Positions 11,892-22,773 are shown, counted from the stretch's first letter. The stretch is DNA of 64,000 nucleotides from Haberlea rhodopensis (GCA_907163345.1 CAJQUN010000143.1:1364001-1428000); one strand, 5' to 3'. Notes: generated from the letters alone by a model not told the origin. Numbers and translations are program-made.

Positions 11892-14800
11892 TTACATACC
11901 AGAGAATAGTTCTGGGTAGTGCTGCACCATATGCCGTTCCGTCTCCCACGTGGCCTCTTCGACACCCTGACGATCCCACTGAACCTTGACCATCGGTATG
12001 ACCTTGCTTCGAAGTCTGCGATCCTCTCGATCCAGAATTCTGACTGGCCGTTCAACATAGGACACATCTGAACTCGACTGAACCTCAGAAGGCTGCAACA
12101 CATGAGACGGGTCCGGCTCATACTTCCTCAACATAGAAACATGGAAGACATCATGTATACCGGATAATGACGGCGGTAGGGCTAGTCGGTAAGCCAAAGT
12201 GCCTATGCGCTGCAATATCTCGTATGGCCCAACATACCTCGGAGACAACTTCCCCCGCATACCGAAACGAACTACACCTCTGAAAGGTGAGATTTTCAGA
12301 AAGACCTTGTCTCCTACTTGGAATTCCAATGGTCGCCGTCGTTTATTAGCATAGGCCGCTTGCCTATCTTGAGCCGCTTTCATTTTCTGACGGATCACTT
12401 TGATTTTCTCTTCCATTTCACGAATCAATTCCGGTCCTCCGACCATCTTACTAGTCAAATCTTCCCAGTATAACGGTGATCTACAACATCGACCGTAAAG
12501 GGCCTCAAATGGAGCCATCTGTATGCTCGCCTGATAACTGTTGTTGTAAGAGAATTCTACAAGTGGCACTGAATCTTGCCACGGAGTATCGAACTCCAAT
12601 ACACATGCCCTCAATATGTCCTCAAGCGTCTGTATGGTACGCTCTGTCTGACCATCTGTCTGAGGGTGGTAAGCTGTACTCAGTCTCACCTCTGTACCCA
12701 AAGCTGATTGAACAACCTCCCAAAAATGCGATGTGAACCGCGGGTCTCTATCGGATACAATCGAGACTGGAATGCCATGCAATCTTACTACGTCCCGAAC
12801 ATATAACTGAGCCATCTTTAAGTATGTGAAAGTCATACTATATGGAATGAAGTGAGCCACTTTCGTCAGTCGATCTACAATCACCCAGATCGCATCAAAT
12901 CCCGAGGCAGTCCTTGGCAAATGGGTCACGAAATCCATAGAGATGTGCTCCCACTTCCACTCTGGTATTTCTAAACTCTTCAACTCGCCTCCGGGCCTCT
13001 GCCTTTCTGCTTTCACTTGTTGGCAAATTAGGCACTTCTTAACGAATGCCATAACGTCTCTCTTCATCCGTCTCCACCAAAATTGATCACACAAGTCCTT
13101 GTACATCTTTCTCCCACCTGGATGGATGCTAAATCTGCTACAATGAGCACGATGCAAGATTCCTTGGCGTAACTCTGGTGTCCTCGGCACTACCCAACGG
13201 TTACCAAGCCTCAAGGAACCATCTTCTGCTACTCTGAACTTCGATAATTGACCCATTCGTAAATATGACAACCATCTCTGTACCTCAACGTCCGTCGTCT
13301 GATCTTTCCTGATAAGTTCAAATATATCCGGTTCTACCAATAAGGTCGACACCAGCACCGGCGATACATCTAAATCAAAATCATATCCCAATTGACAACA
13401 AGAGGCCATCAAAGCCGATAGCTGAATCACATCATCTGCTGTATACTTCACTTTCCTGCTCAAGGCATCAGCGGTCAGGTTCGCCTTCCCTGGATGGTAC
13501 TCTATCTCGCAATCATAGTCCTTGAGTAAATCCATCCACCTCCTTTGCCTCATATTCAGTTCCGCTTGAGTAAATAGAAACTTCAAGCTCTTATGATCCG
13601 TATAAATGGTAAAGGATGTACCATAGAGATAATGTCGCCAAATTTTCAAAGCGAAAATAATGGCCGCCAGTTCCAAATCATGAACCGGGTACCTGGTCTC
13701 ATGAGGCTTCAACTGCCTCGATGCATAAGCCACCACATGCTTATCCTGCATCAGTACACAGCCCAATCCTTGCAGTGATGCATCCGTGTACAAAGCAAAC
13801 CGCTCGTTCTCCGAAGGAATTACCAGAACAGGTGCTGTAGTCAGTCGGTGCTTCAACTCTTGGAAGCTCTGCTCACATGCCTCAGACCATGAAAACGGAA
13901 CACCCTTCTGAGTCAACTGCGTCAACGGCTTAGCGATCTTAGAGAATCCCTCGACGAAACGTCGGTAGTAACCCGCTAAACCGAGGAAGCTACGGATCTC
14001 GGGCACAAATGTAGGCGCAGACCAATCCATCACTGCTTCCACTTTCCTGGGATCCACAGAAATCCCATCACTAGAAATCACATGCCCCAAAAATACAACG
14101 CTGCTCAGCCAAAATTCACACTTGCTCAGCTTCGCATACAACTGATTGTCTCGCAGAATCTGGAGCACTGTCCTCAAATGATTCCTGTGTTCATCCTCGC
14201 TCCGAGAATAGATAAGTATATCGTCAATAAATACGATGACGAACTGATCCAAATAGGGTTGGAACACTCGATTCATTAAGCTCATGAATACAGCCGGGGC
14301 GTTTGTCACTCCAAACGGCATAACCAAAAACTCATAATGACCATAACGGGTCCGGAAGGCCGTCTTCTGTACATCATTCTCTCTAACTCGAATCTGGTGG
14401 TACCCTGACCTCAAATCAATCTTACTGTACAACCTCGTGCCCTGCAACTGATCAAATAAGTCATCGATCCGCGGAAGAGGGTATTTATTCTTCACTGTGG
14501 CCTTATTCAATTGCCGGTAGTCGATGCACAATCGCATTGACCCATCCTTCTTCTTCACAAATAACACAGGCGCACCCCAAGGTGATACGCTGGGGCGTAT
14601 GTAACCCTTATCAAGGAGTTCCTGTAGTTGCTCTTTCAACTCCCTCAACTCTGACGGTGCCATCCGGTAAGGGGCACGAGAAATAGCGGATGTCCCTGGT
14701 AATAATTCGATCCCGAACTCGACTTCCCTAATCGGCGGAAATCCGGGAATCTCTTCCGGAAATACATCGGCAAACTCGGCAACTACTGGAATATCTTCGA

Positions 14801-14969
14801 CCCTTAACTCTTCTTTCTTTCCAGCAATGTCAATGGCATAAATAAGGTAACCTTCATGCCCACGTTCCAATAACTGAGTCATCTTTAAGGCCGATATCAA
14901 TGGGATTCTTGAGCGGGAACCATCCCCATAAAAAGTCCACTGAATCCCCAAATTAGATCTGAACCGCAC
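11892..14969 (-). CDS. pol: Element B Pol: RT, RNase H, integrase, chromodomain
   Basis: A 1025-codon open frame. In order: the protease/RT linker (PGFPPIREVEFGIELLPG), RT (about residues 110-370; LCIDYRQLNKATVKNKYPLPRID, then the catalytic box VIVFIDDILIYS), RNase H (about 390-520; LYTDASLQGLG, then ADALSRK), the integrase zinc finger (about 620-670; ending CLICQQVKAER), the integrase core (D in MDFVTHLP, D in SDRDPRF, E in QTERTIQTLED), and a C-terminal chromodomain (VKVQWDRQGVEEATWE to LFSGM). All catalytic residues I can check are present. The frame does not start at a natural initiation site: it is the downstream part of a gag-pol frame cut from gag by a 14-bp deletion near 14968. The protein would therefore not be made as a normal Gag-Pol. 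Confidence 0.95.
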   Translation of the reverse strand: MRFRSNLGIQWTFYGDGSRSRIPLISALKMTQLLERGHEGYLIYAIDIAGKKEELRVEDIPVVAEFADVFPEEIPGFPPIREVEFGIELLPGTSAISRAPYRMAPSELRELKEQLQELLDKGYIRPSVSPWGAPVLFVKKKDGSMRLCIDYRQLNKATVKNKYPLPRIDDLFDQLQGTRLYSKIDLRSGYHQIRVRENDVQKTAFRTRYGHYEFLVMPFGVTNAPAVFMSLMNRVFQPYLDQFVIVFIDDILIYSRSEDEHRNHLRTVLQILRDNQLYAKLSKCEFWLSSVVFLGHVISSDGISVDPRKVEAVMDWSAPTFVPEIRSFLGLAGYYRRFVEGFSKIAKPLTQLTQKGVPFSWSEACEQSFQELKHRLTTAPVLVIPSENERFALYTDASLQGLGCVLMQDKHVVAYASRQLKPHETRYPVHDLELAAIIFALKIWRHYLYGTSFTIYTDHKSLKFLFTQAELNMRQRRWMDLLKDYDCEIEYHPGKANLTADALSRKVKYTADDVIQLSALMASCCQLGYDFDLDVSPVLVSTLLVEPDIFELIRKDQTTDVEVQRWLSYLRMGQLSKFRVAEDGSLRLGNRWVVPRTPELRQGILHRAHCSRFSIHPGGRKMYKDLCDQFWWRRMKRDVMAFVKKCLICQQVKAERQRPGGELKSLEIPEWKWEHISMDFVTHLPRTASGFDAIWVIVDRLTKVAHFIPYSMTFTYLKMAQLYVRDVVRLHGIPVSIVSDRDPRFTSHFWEVVQSALGTEVRLSTAYHPQTDGQTERTIQTLEDILRACVLEFDTPWQDSVPLVEFSYNNSYQASIQMAPFEALYGRCCRSPLYWEDLTSKMVGGPELIREMEEKIKVIRQKMKAAQDRQAAYANKRRRPLEFQVGDKVFLKISPFRGVVRFGMRGKLSPRYVGPYEILQRIGTLAYRLALPPSLSGIHDVFHVSMLRKYEPDPSHVLQPSEVQSSSDVSYVERPVRILDREDRRLRSKVIPMVKVQWDRQGVEEATWETERHMVQHYPELFSGM

Positions 14970-16383
14970 AGTCCACCACTGCCTGATACCTGTTTAGCAC
15001 ATCAATCCCCACGATGCAATCAAAATCTGACATCTCCAAAATGATCAAATCTGACTTCAACTCGTTGCCCTCAAAATAAATGAGGCCGTCATCAATGAAC
15101 CGATCTGCAATCACACTTTTTCCAGCGGGTGTCGAAACCACAAGAGGCGTGGGTGACGGAGTCGTGCATATACGGTGCCTTTCCACAAAACTTGTTGACA
15201 CAAAGGAGTGTGACGCACCTGTATCTATCAAAATATAAGCAGGATGCGTAAATAAATGACACGTACCCGCTATCACTTCCTCTGGAGCTGCTGTAGCCTG
15301 CTCCCTGGTTAGGGCGTATACTTGCCCTTGAGGTGGCCCCAACGGCTGTCCTCCCAATGGCCTCGGTGCAAATGGTGGTCTCTGCTGTGCTGGCCTGTCT
15401 GAAGGTCTCCCCATCGTATTCTGTGATCCTCCCCGGTTAGGACAATTCCGGGCCAAGTGGCCATGTTTACCACATTCGTAACAAGCGGAGCATCCTTTCA
15501 CTGAATGAGGTCCTCCGCACAGAAAACACTTAACCTTTTCAAAACTGCTAGCCTGAGACTGTCCCCTATGAGACGGAGCATTACTTCCACGACCACCCCT
15601 TCCACGAGCATCATGCCATCTACCACTGAATCTGGAAGATGATGAGTTTCCCTTTGATTTAAAATGGTCGCCCCTTGGTTTCAAGTTTTCAGGAGTCGGC
15701 CTCTGTAATGGTGCTGGAGACGGTGCCACAGTCGGATATGCACCCACTCCTAACTCTGCCAGTTCAGCTCGTGCTAGGGCATCATCAAAACAAGTAGGGC
15801 CATAAGTGATCACCCTATCATACAACTCCGACCTCAAGCCTTTCATGAAGTTCCTCATCTTTGCTTGGGTGCTAGAGGCGATATGAGGCACATATCTGAG
15901 TAAAGAACAGTACTGGAGGGCATAGTCAGACACCGGCATAGTACCTTGCCTCAAGCTATTGAATTCATCCTCTTTAGCCTGCCGTGCAGCTGCTGAGAAG
16001 TACCGGGTCAGAAATCGAGTCCTAAACAACTTCCAGTTTATTTCCTGACCCTGAGCCTCCTGTTCAATCACTGTGGTCTTCCACCACATCAACGCCTTTT
16101 TGGCCAACTGAAATTCTGCTAGCCGTATCCACGCTGTCTTTGCGCACGGGGCAGCTACAAATATCTGCTCCAACCTCTCTAGCCATTCCTCGGCCTTCTC
16201 CCCTGTTTCAGTCCCTTCAAAAGTCGGGGGCCGATAAGCTAGAAACTGCGTCAAACTCAGTTCTCCCGGCAATAACTGTTGTTCGGACGGCTCTTCGCCC
16301 AAGGCTGGCGGTGGTAGGGGATTTGTATGTCTAGCACTAGCATTTACACTTATCGCATCACCAACATCAACATTCGCTGCCAT
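14953..16383 (-). CDS. gag: Element B Gag plus protease
   Basis: I start at the ATG of MAANVDVG (16383), because the position just before it is a predicted splice acceptor (TTGCAG, T, ATG); the frame is open slightly further upstream. Gag capsid-type region at about residues 50-210 (EEWLERLEQIF, KKALMWWKTTV, RTRFLTRYF), a basic linker, two zinc knuckles (CFLCGGPHSVKGC, spacing CX2CX3HX4C; then CYECGKHGHLARNC, CX2CX4HX4C), and aspartic protease with ILIDTGASHSF. It ends early at VVDCAVQI owing to the 14-bp deletion that separates it from pol. Confidence 0.93.
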   Translation of the reverse strand: MAANVDVGDAISVNASARHTNPLPPPALGEEPSEQQLLPGELSLTQFLAYRPPTFEGTETGEKAEEWLERLEQIFVAAPCAKTAWIRLAEFQLAKKALMWWKTTVIEQEAQGQEINWKLFRTRFLTRYFSAAARQAKEDEFNSLRQGTMPVSDYALQYCSLLRYVPHIASSTQAKMRNFMKGLRSELYDRVITYGPTCFDDALARAELAELGVGAYPTVAPSPAPLQRPTPENLKPRGDHFKSKGNSSSSRFSGRWHDARGRGGRGSNAPSHRGQSQASSFEKVKCFLCGGPHSVKGCSACYECGKHGHLARNCPNRGGSQNTMGRPSDRPAQQRPPFAPRPLGGQPLGPPQGQVYALTREQATAAPEEVIAGTCHLFTHPAYILIDTGASHSFVSTSFVERHRICTTPSPTPLVVSTPAGKSVIADRFIDDGLIYFEGNELKSDLIILEMSDFDCIVGIDVLNRYQAVVDCAVQI

Positions 16384-16564
16384 ACTGCAACACAAGGGTT
16401 AACAACAATATACAAAACAGTTCACATAATACATCGTTAGAAAACCATAACACGTTAGTATAACAGTCACATGCTTCATATGCGTACAACATATTTAAAA
16501 GTAGACGCCTAGCCAACTTATTGCTAAGGCTACCCTTCACTCGTTCCCGGGTTCTCTAACCACT

Positions 16565-16576
16565 GCTCTGATACCA
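16565..16576 (-). other. Primer binding site (iMet tRNA), element B
   Basis: TGGTATCAGAGC on the minus strand, five bases inside the 5' LTR edge. Confidence 0.9.
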
Positions 16577-16581
16577 CTAAA

Positions 16582-18576
16582 TGTAAGGACCCTAAACCTT
16601 AACAGTGAATTCAAGATATAAATAGGGCTAAATATGTATTAAAGACATCTTAGGGTTCTGGTTTGATGTGAGCTCAATTAGGTTACAGGCCAAAATAAAA
16701 CTTCAACAAATAATCAGTTACATTCCCGATTATGAATGTTTAACTGATAGCATTAGACTACTTCTCGAGTAGAGACTATCCAAAATTCCTGTACTCTATC
16801 TTCATTTACCCTCAGCCCCCTTGATTCAAGATGTACCTACAGGAACAACTCACCATGAGCATATATATATATATATCATCACTTAACACAATTTAACTTA
16901 ATAAAGTAATTAAGCGTATGAAACGATTAATTGATATGCTCCTCGATTACCACATTAGCACATTTCATTGTTGTTCCTGTTTCACAAGCTTATACACAAA
17001 ATCATTAGTTCACGATATAATGATCGATAACGCGTTTCCAATTATAACCACAATAATTCACTTTAACCACTAGAATTGTGACTATTCCGGTCCCAATACA
17101 ACAGCGGAATTTTAGGACCCCTCGCTTTGACATATAGCGGCATCATATGATATCCCTCGCTTCGACAATGACAGCGGCATGTTACCTCGCTTAGAAATGA
17201 CAGCGGGAAATATCATACTACCATCGCTTCATATGACAGCGGCAAGTACCTCCCTCGCTCGGAGATAAAGGCTACCGGAACATTCATCAATTCCCATCAC
17301 ATTAATCAATCACAATAGTTGATTCCATTATCACAGTAAATCACAATCATTTCACATATATCATCACGTATAAGGATTCACTATCCACAATGTACATAAT
17401 TAAATGTATGGCACGTTTTACCGTCCGATGCTCGTACGTCTCACTACGTACCTTGGTTCCAAAAGTGGAGATGTCGTAGACTTTATCTCCTAGGCTGTGT
17501 GGCTACCTGGGACGGTTCTACATAATCACATGAATCCATATTAGAAACCAATAAAGGAATCATTATCAAAAACATCACCATTTAGAACAAAATCTTAAAA
17601 ATCCAAAATTTAAGCCTTCCGATCGATCGGCCCCAAGTCCCGATCGATCTCCAAGTGAAGGTAAACAGGCATCCAAGTACTGCCTCCGTCGATCGATCGA
17701 GAGTTTATCTCGATCGATCGAGAACACACACACCGATCGATCGGGACAAATCTCGATCGATCGGTAAGCTCATTCCTCGCCTTGTACAGACACTGCCTTG
17801 CTCGATCGATCGGACCCATTTTCTGATCGATCGAGATGTCATGTTCCTGCGAGAAATTCCTTTAAATGAGCTTCCAACAACACCTACACTCATGTACCAT
17901 CAAGATCAACCATCCAACACAATATTTAACCACCAAAACAACCTTAAAAGACATCTCCCAACATGAACAACAAGATGAACCAAGATCCATCCACTTAACC
18001 TCAAAAACAAGCTATAAATCAACCAAAACTCAACAAGACTCTACCATAAAGGAAGCTTACCACTTGAGCTTCAAGTTTTTGGCAAGAAAACACAAAAACT
18101 CCTCCTTTTCAAATCTCCCTCCTCTCCTCTTGGTTTAGAAACGAAAATGGGAGTTCAAGGAGTGAATGGATGAGGTTTAGAGACAAAATCTGAGAGGGAT
18201 GGGGTGATGGGATGTAAAGTATGCAAGTTGTCCTCCTTTGTTATGCTATCAATTTCAAATCTTTTAATGTATGATAAATTACAAGCATGATATATAAAAT
18301 ACCCTCACTTGATATTTTAAAAGCATATTACCACAATGGATTCAAAGTCCCTATTAAAATCATGCTTTCCCAAATAGACACAACCCACATCAATTAAACC
18401 ATTATAACACCCAAATTCCCCACATGAATAACATGCACTCCGAAATGTTTTACCGGGTCACCCCTATCATGTGACTAAGCATTTTACCAAGATAATTTAC
18501 GCCAACACAGAATTAATTATCACCATTAATCACATAAACATGCCCAAATGCATATAATTATTTCGGGGATATCACA
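16582..18576 (-). repeat. 5' LTR of element B
   Basis: Same family as 9792-11823. It holds the palindrome array at 17619-17834, the hairpin at 17434-17451, the CGCT/AGCG array at 17101-17262 and a shorter AT microsatellite at about 16859-16876. The right end GATATCACA is followed by target duplication ATCAC. Confidence 0.96.
17619..17834. repeat. Eight-palindrome array (B, right LTR)
   Basis: Counterpart of 10865-11081 with a few point changes (second site ends TCTC; last begins TGATC) and one base lost between the fifth and sixth sites. Confidence 0.93.
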
Positions 18577-19151
18577 ATCACCCTGTCATACAGTTCTGGC
18601 CTCAAACCTTTCATGAAATTCCTCATCTTTTCCTGGGTATTCGCAGCAATATGGGGCACATATCGAAGTAAAGAACAGTAATGAAGAGCGTAATCCGATA
18701 CTGGCATGGTACCTTGCTTTAAGTTGGTAAACTCATCCTCCTTAGCCTGTCGTGCAGCAGCTGAAAAATAGCGGGTCAGAAACCGAGTTCGGAACAGCTT
18801 CCAATTAATTTCCTGTCCCTGAGCCTCTTGCTCTACCACTGTGGTCTTCCACCACATCAATGCCTTCTTGGCCAGTTGAAATTCCGCTAACCTTATCCAA
18901 GCTGACTTTGCACAAGGAGTTGCCACAAAAATCTGTTCCATCCTCTCTAGCCACTCTTCAGCCAATTCCCCTGTTTCAGTTCCCTCGAACATCGGGGGTC
19001 GGTATGCCAAAAACTGAGCCAAGCTCAACTCCCCAGGTAATAACTGCTGCTCAGAGGGTTCCTCGCCTAAGGCTGGCGGTGGTAGGGGATTTGTACGCCC
19101 AGCACTTGCATTGATGCTAATAGCATCACCTACTTCCACATTTGCTGCCAT
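18577..19151 (-). pseudogene. gag: Element X Gag N-terminal fragment
   Basis: Minus-strand frame from MAANVEVG (ATG at 19151) through the capsid-like region (EEWLERMEQIF, KKALMWWKTTV, RTRFLTRYF, CSLLRYVP) to YDRV, where element B interrupts it. The next codons of the same protein (VITYGPACFDDAL) lie at 9791 and leftward. This part itself has no stop. The last residues of the open frame (ISPK) come from B. Confidence 0.92.
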
Positions 19152-19341
19152 ACTGCAACACAAGGGTTAACAACGATACCCAAAAGCAGTTCATATAATA
19201 CATCGTTAGAGAAACAGAACATGTTAGTATAACATCATATACTTCATATGCAACATACATATAAAACGTATTTAAAAGTAAGCACCTAGCTAACTTATTG
19301 CTAAGGCTACCCTTCACTCATTCCCGGGTTATCTAACCACT

Positions 19342-19353
19342 GCTCTGATACCA
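19342..19353 (-). other. Primer binding site (iMet tRNA), element X
   Basis: TGGTATCAGAGC on the minus strand, four bases inside the LTR edge at 19358. Confidence 0.9.
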
Positions 19354-19783
19354 CTAATGTGGGGTCTTCCCACCTTAACAGTGTTAGGATAACGTAAAAT
19401 GTACTAAACATGCATTAAGGACATCTTAGAGTTCCGGTTGTTACGTGAGCTATGAGGATTACAGGCCAAAAATAAAACTTCAAAACTTATCAGTTACATT
19501 CCCTTAGCTGAATGCTAATATTTAGATTTATACTACTCCTAGAGTAGATACTTATCATAATATCCTTCCTATCCATCCTTGTGCTCCTTTAGCTCATTGT
19601 CTCAACCCGACCCTTAGCCCTTCAGTCCAAAAGCGTACCTACAGGGACAACACATTATGAGCATATACATCCTTACTTAACATAAAAAAAATAACAGTAA
19701 ATGCATGAAATCTTAGTTAAGTAAACTTGCTGGTTATTCGTTAACTTCTTTTTGTTGTCCTTGATTCACATTCATACATATGG

Positions 19784-20088
19784 GCATCTTACCCTATCGT
19801 ATGGCATCTTACCATATCATAAACATCGTATGTCATCTTACCATATGGGCATCTTACCATATCGTATGGCATCTTATCATATGGGCATCTTACCCAATCA
19901 TAAACATCGTATGGCATCTTACCATATCATAAACATCGTATGGCATCTTACCATATGGGCATCTTACCCAATCATAAACATCGTATGGCATCTTACCATG
20001 TCATAAACATCGTATGTCATCTTACCATATGGGCATCTTACCCAATCATAAACATCGTATGTCATCTTACCATATGGGCATCTTACCC
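19784..20088 (-). repeat. Tandem GGTAAGATGCC array (X LTR)
   Basis: About 14 copies of CATCTTACC (one mutated to CATCTTATC), in units such as GGCATCTTACCATATG. On the element's sense strand each copy reads GGTAAGATG, a strong match to a plant 5' splice site. The solo LTR G has the same array in the same sense orientation (42669-42827). Confidence 0.88.
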
Positions 20089-20205
20089 AATCATAAACAT
20101 CGTATCATTATATAAACATCATATAAACATCATCATTTCATCGTAAATACTCATGCGATAAATGCATAGTCATAGTATAGAGGTGTGTTTTACAGTCCAA
20201 TGCCC

Positions 20206-20222
20206 GTACGTCTCTTACGTAC
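20206..20222 (-). other. GTACGT-CTCTT-ACGTAC hairpin (X)
   Basis: Same stem as in the other gypsy-type LTRs, again overlapping a predicted 5' splice site on the sense strand. Confidence 0.7.
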
Positions 20223-20390
20223 CTTTTCAAAAGGAGGAGGAGTCAACATACTTTATCTCCTTGATTGTGCTGGTACCTGGGATGGTTCTACATAACCACA
20301 ATATACCATATCAGATAACATATCATGAATCATTGTCAAAAATTCTTCAAAATAATTCAATTAAAAAAAATTGCCAAGGTTCTGCCTCTC

Positions 20391-20610
20391 TCGATCTATC
20401 GGCACCCAAGTCTCGATCGATCGAGAAAACATAATAAATAGTGCCCAACCTTCTGCCTCGATCGATCGATCGAAATCTTCTTACCGATCGATCGAGGAGC
20501 TTCACCGATCGATTCGGAATTTCCTTCGATCGATCGGCCCCTGAATTCAAACCATGCTTAAAATCTTCTGCCTCGCTCGATCGATCGGGACCAAAATCTC
20601 GACCGATCGA
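20391..20610. repeat. Eight-palindrome array, T/C-flanked type (X)
   Basis: Starts at 20391, 20413, 20462, 20484, 20505, 20526, 20577 and 20599; steps 22, 49, 22, 21, 21, 51, 22. The third site is extended to a 16-mer (TCGA repeated four times). The fifth carries a one-base insertion. Confidence 0.94.
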
Positions 20611-21525
20611 GCACTCTGAAAAATTGGGACTTCCCCAGATTTCGAGCACCTCATTTCATAGCATCAAATCTACTTCATAACACATCATACTTGCTCAAAC
20701 AAACATGCTAGGAGCTTCGTAAAACTTCCATGTAGGCACTTAAATCAAAGGTTTTACAAAACCTAAGCTAGCATGCATCATAACACCCTCATAAACTTAG
20801 ATCTCATCCAATCTTTACAGAGAAACAGAGCATGCACCTCTTGCCCAGATTTTCGAGCACATACTTTCATAACTAGAACGTAACACATAAAACAGGTAAC
20901 ATGCTCGAGTAAACATGCTAGTTGCTACAAAATACTTCCATGTAAGTACTCATACTAGGGTTTCATCTAAACCTATACTAGCATGCATGAATAATCACCC
21001 AACCAAACTTAAACCCAACCAAAAACCCTGAAAACAGAGTACCCATCCTTACCCCTCTTCTTGTTCCTCTTTTTGCAAGGACTTTTGAACACTTTTACCA
21101 AACTTTTCCTTGCCTTAATGCAGCTTATTCTTGGACGAAAATGGGGGTTGAGGAGAGAAGGAGGAGAAGGGAGGTGGAAGAGAGTTGATTGCAAGACCAA
21201 GTGCAAGCATGGGTTGGACAAGTGGGAAGAGGTATGGGTTGCCAAGTGGGAGGAGAGGTGGCCGAGTGATTGGGGGTGGGGTGGTGTGGTTGGGGTACCA
21301 TATGGTGTTTAATTGTGCCCCGATATTAGCACGATGTATTAAAATATCCTCACTCGATATTTTATAACTTACTTAACTAATACATCCCTTAAAACACCCA
21401 ACAAGCCCCCTAAATCATATCATCATAACATAATCATAACCCCCAATTTACGCACCACAATCCTCAACCATAACATAATCATATATGTTAACACATAAAC
21501 ATATAACCATTTCGGGGGTATTACA

Positions 21526-21861
21526 TATACTTATTCGATGCTCGCATGTGAGCACTATTATGTGTATATGGTATGTATAATAAGGCAAGGGCCTTTCTCT
21601 CTTCATTTATGAGTAGTATGCAATTATCTATTGAATTGCTAAATGAACTTAGAACATGTTACTGTATTATTAGGGTGCGTACTATGAAAACGGTTTTGGT
21701 TGGGGAAGTTGAACATTATGGGGTTCTAATGCAAGAAATTTTATAGATGGTATATGATGTTATGCTTGCATGTGGTTTCCTTCCCATGATAATATGATTG
21801 TATGCACTAATGACATAGATTAATATACTAATAACGGATTAAGGGCACGGGGGTCCTTACA
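21526..21861 (+). repeat. Probable LTR terminal fragment, family not identified
   Basis: The piece ends in GGGTCCTTACA like the canonical 3' ends of the Y and B LTRs and has the length left if X inserted into an older LTR. The body does not match other LTRs here by eye. No coding frame is seen. Confidence 0.45.
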
Positions 21862-21862
21862 C

Positions 21863-22507
21863 TGTTATAACGAGACCGATATGATATGTCTATCTCATCT
21901 CAATATATGTCAGTGGAACCTCCTCACATCTTCATATTAACAGCACATATCATAGCACCGTCCTCACACGTTATAACAGCCAGAGCATATACTCAACCGG
22001 AGTATACCTCTTATGCCAAAGCATATGAAGCATAGCTATTGTGGCAACAATCTCAGCCAAAGCATATGCCCAATAATGGCATACCTATCGTGGCAATGAT
22101 CTCAGCCAAAGCATATGCGACATACCTATCGTGGCATCCATCTCAACAATATGAATATCATGAATGTACATACATATGATACCACCAATCATATAGTACA
22201 ATTTCCACATCATCATCACAATAATATCATATATTCGTACGTTAACACGTACCTGTTGTGCGACACAAAGATATAAATCAGGCGTCAATGTCTAACCGCC
22301 TCGTTGTCCCGTCCCCTATGATGATGCTACATAAATATCAACAATGTATAATGTCATCAACCTGCTATGAAACCATCATTAAGAAAATACAACATTTTTA
22401 TAATCTGGGTCTTGCGATTGATCGGTCACTCCTAGCGATCGATCGCTCACCCTAGCAATCGATCGGTATTAAATCTGAATTTCATACAAAAGCTACGGCA
22501 TTCTAGC
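21863..22507 (-). repeat. LTR D, left part (split by element C)
   Basis: Starts TGTTATAACGAG; the right part resumes at 31278 and ends GGCATTACA at 32110. It is a different LTR family from the rest, yet has the hairpin GTACGT-TAAC-ACGTAC (22238-22253) and palindromes at 22414, 22435 and 22456. It also has its own repeat, CAAAGCATATG...CTATCGTGGCA, at about 21975-22135. No coding frame is supported. Confidence 0.75.
22414..22467. repeat. Palindrome array in LTR D, left part
   Basis: Three sites 21 bp apart (GCGATTGATCGG, GCGATCGATCGC, GCAATCGATCGG). With element C and one duplicated 5-mer removed, the next site (31281) lies 50 bp from the last, so the spacing rule holds across the insertion. 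Confidence 0.85.
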
Positions 22508-22773
22508 TGTGATATCCCCGAAATGATTAATTGTAATTTGGGCATTAATTATGTTTACATGATTAATTATGGTGATAATTGATTTATGTGTTGGAATTAA
22601 TTATCTTGTTGAAATGCTTAATCACGTGGTAGGCGTGACCCGGGGGTTGCATTTCAGGGTGCATGTTATGCATTTGGAAAATGAGGTGTTAACATGATTT
22701 AATTATATCGATTGTTAATTATGTGGAAAATATGGATTTAGTGGAAGTTTGGTGCATTTTTGTAAAATCCTTT

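Larger units (their letters stand above)
9792..18576 (-). mobile_element. Element B: complete Ty3/gypsy chromovirus
   Basis: LTRs 9792-11823 and 16582-18576 flank a 4.76 kb internal region. A perfect 5-bp target duplication ATCAC (9787-9791 and 18577-18581) proves one insertion event, into the gag of X. The primer site, polypurine tract, gag, protease, RT, RNase H, integrase and chromodomain are all present. The LTRs differ by a TA microsatellite length change, a deletion of about 28 bp in the right LTR near 16810 and scattered substitutions, so it is older than H. Confidence 0.97.
19358..21525 (-). repeat. 5' LTR of element X
   Basis: Runs TGTGGGG to GGTATTACA. Same subfamily as the LTRs of F and G (shared U3, shared T/C-flanked palindromes). 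In place of the CGCT/AGCG array it holds a GCATCTTACC array (19784-20088). Other parts: hairpin 20206-20222, palindrome array 20391-20610, predicted splice donor near 21050 on the minus strand (AGGGGTAAGGAT), U3 stem-loop 21340-21364. The other LTR of X is not in the window. Confidence 0.93.

Noticed and set aside
14953..14969. Programmed frameshift between gag and pol in B
   Set aside because: Related copies read gag and pol in one frame and B has a clear 14-bp deletion between direct repeats; no slippery site is needed to explain it.
21061..21367. Frames in the AG-rich part of the X LTR
   Set aside because: Region matches the U3/leader of G and F, where the same frames are broken; noncoding LTR.
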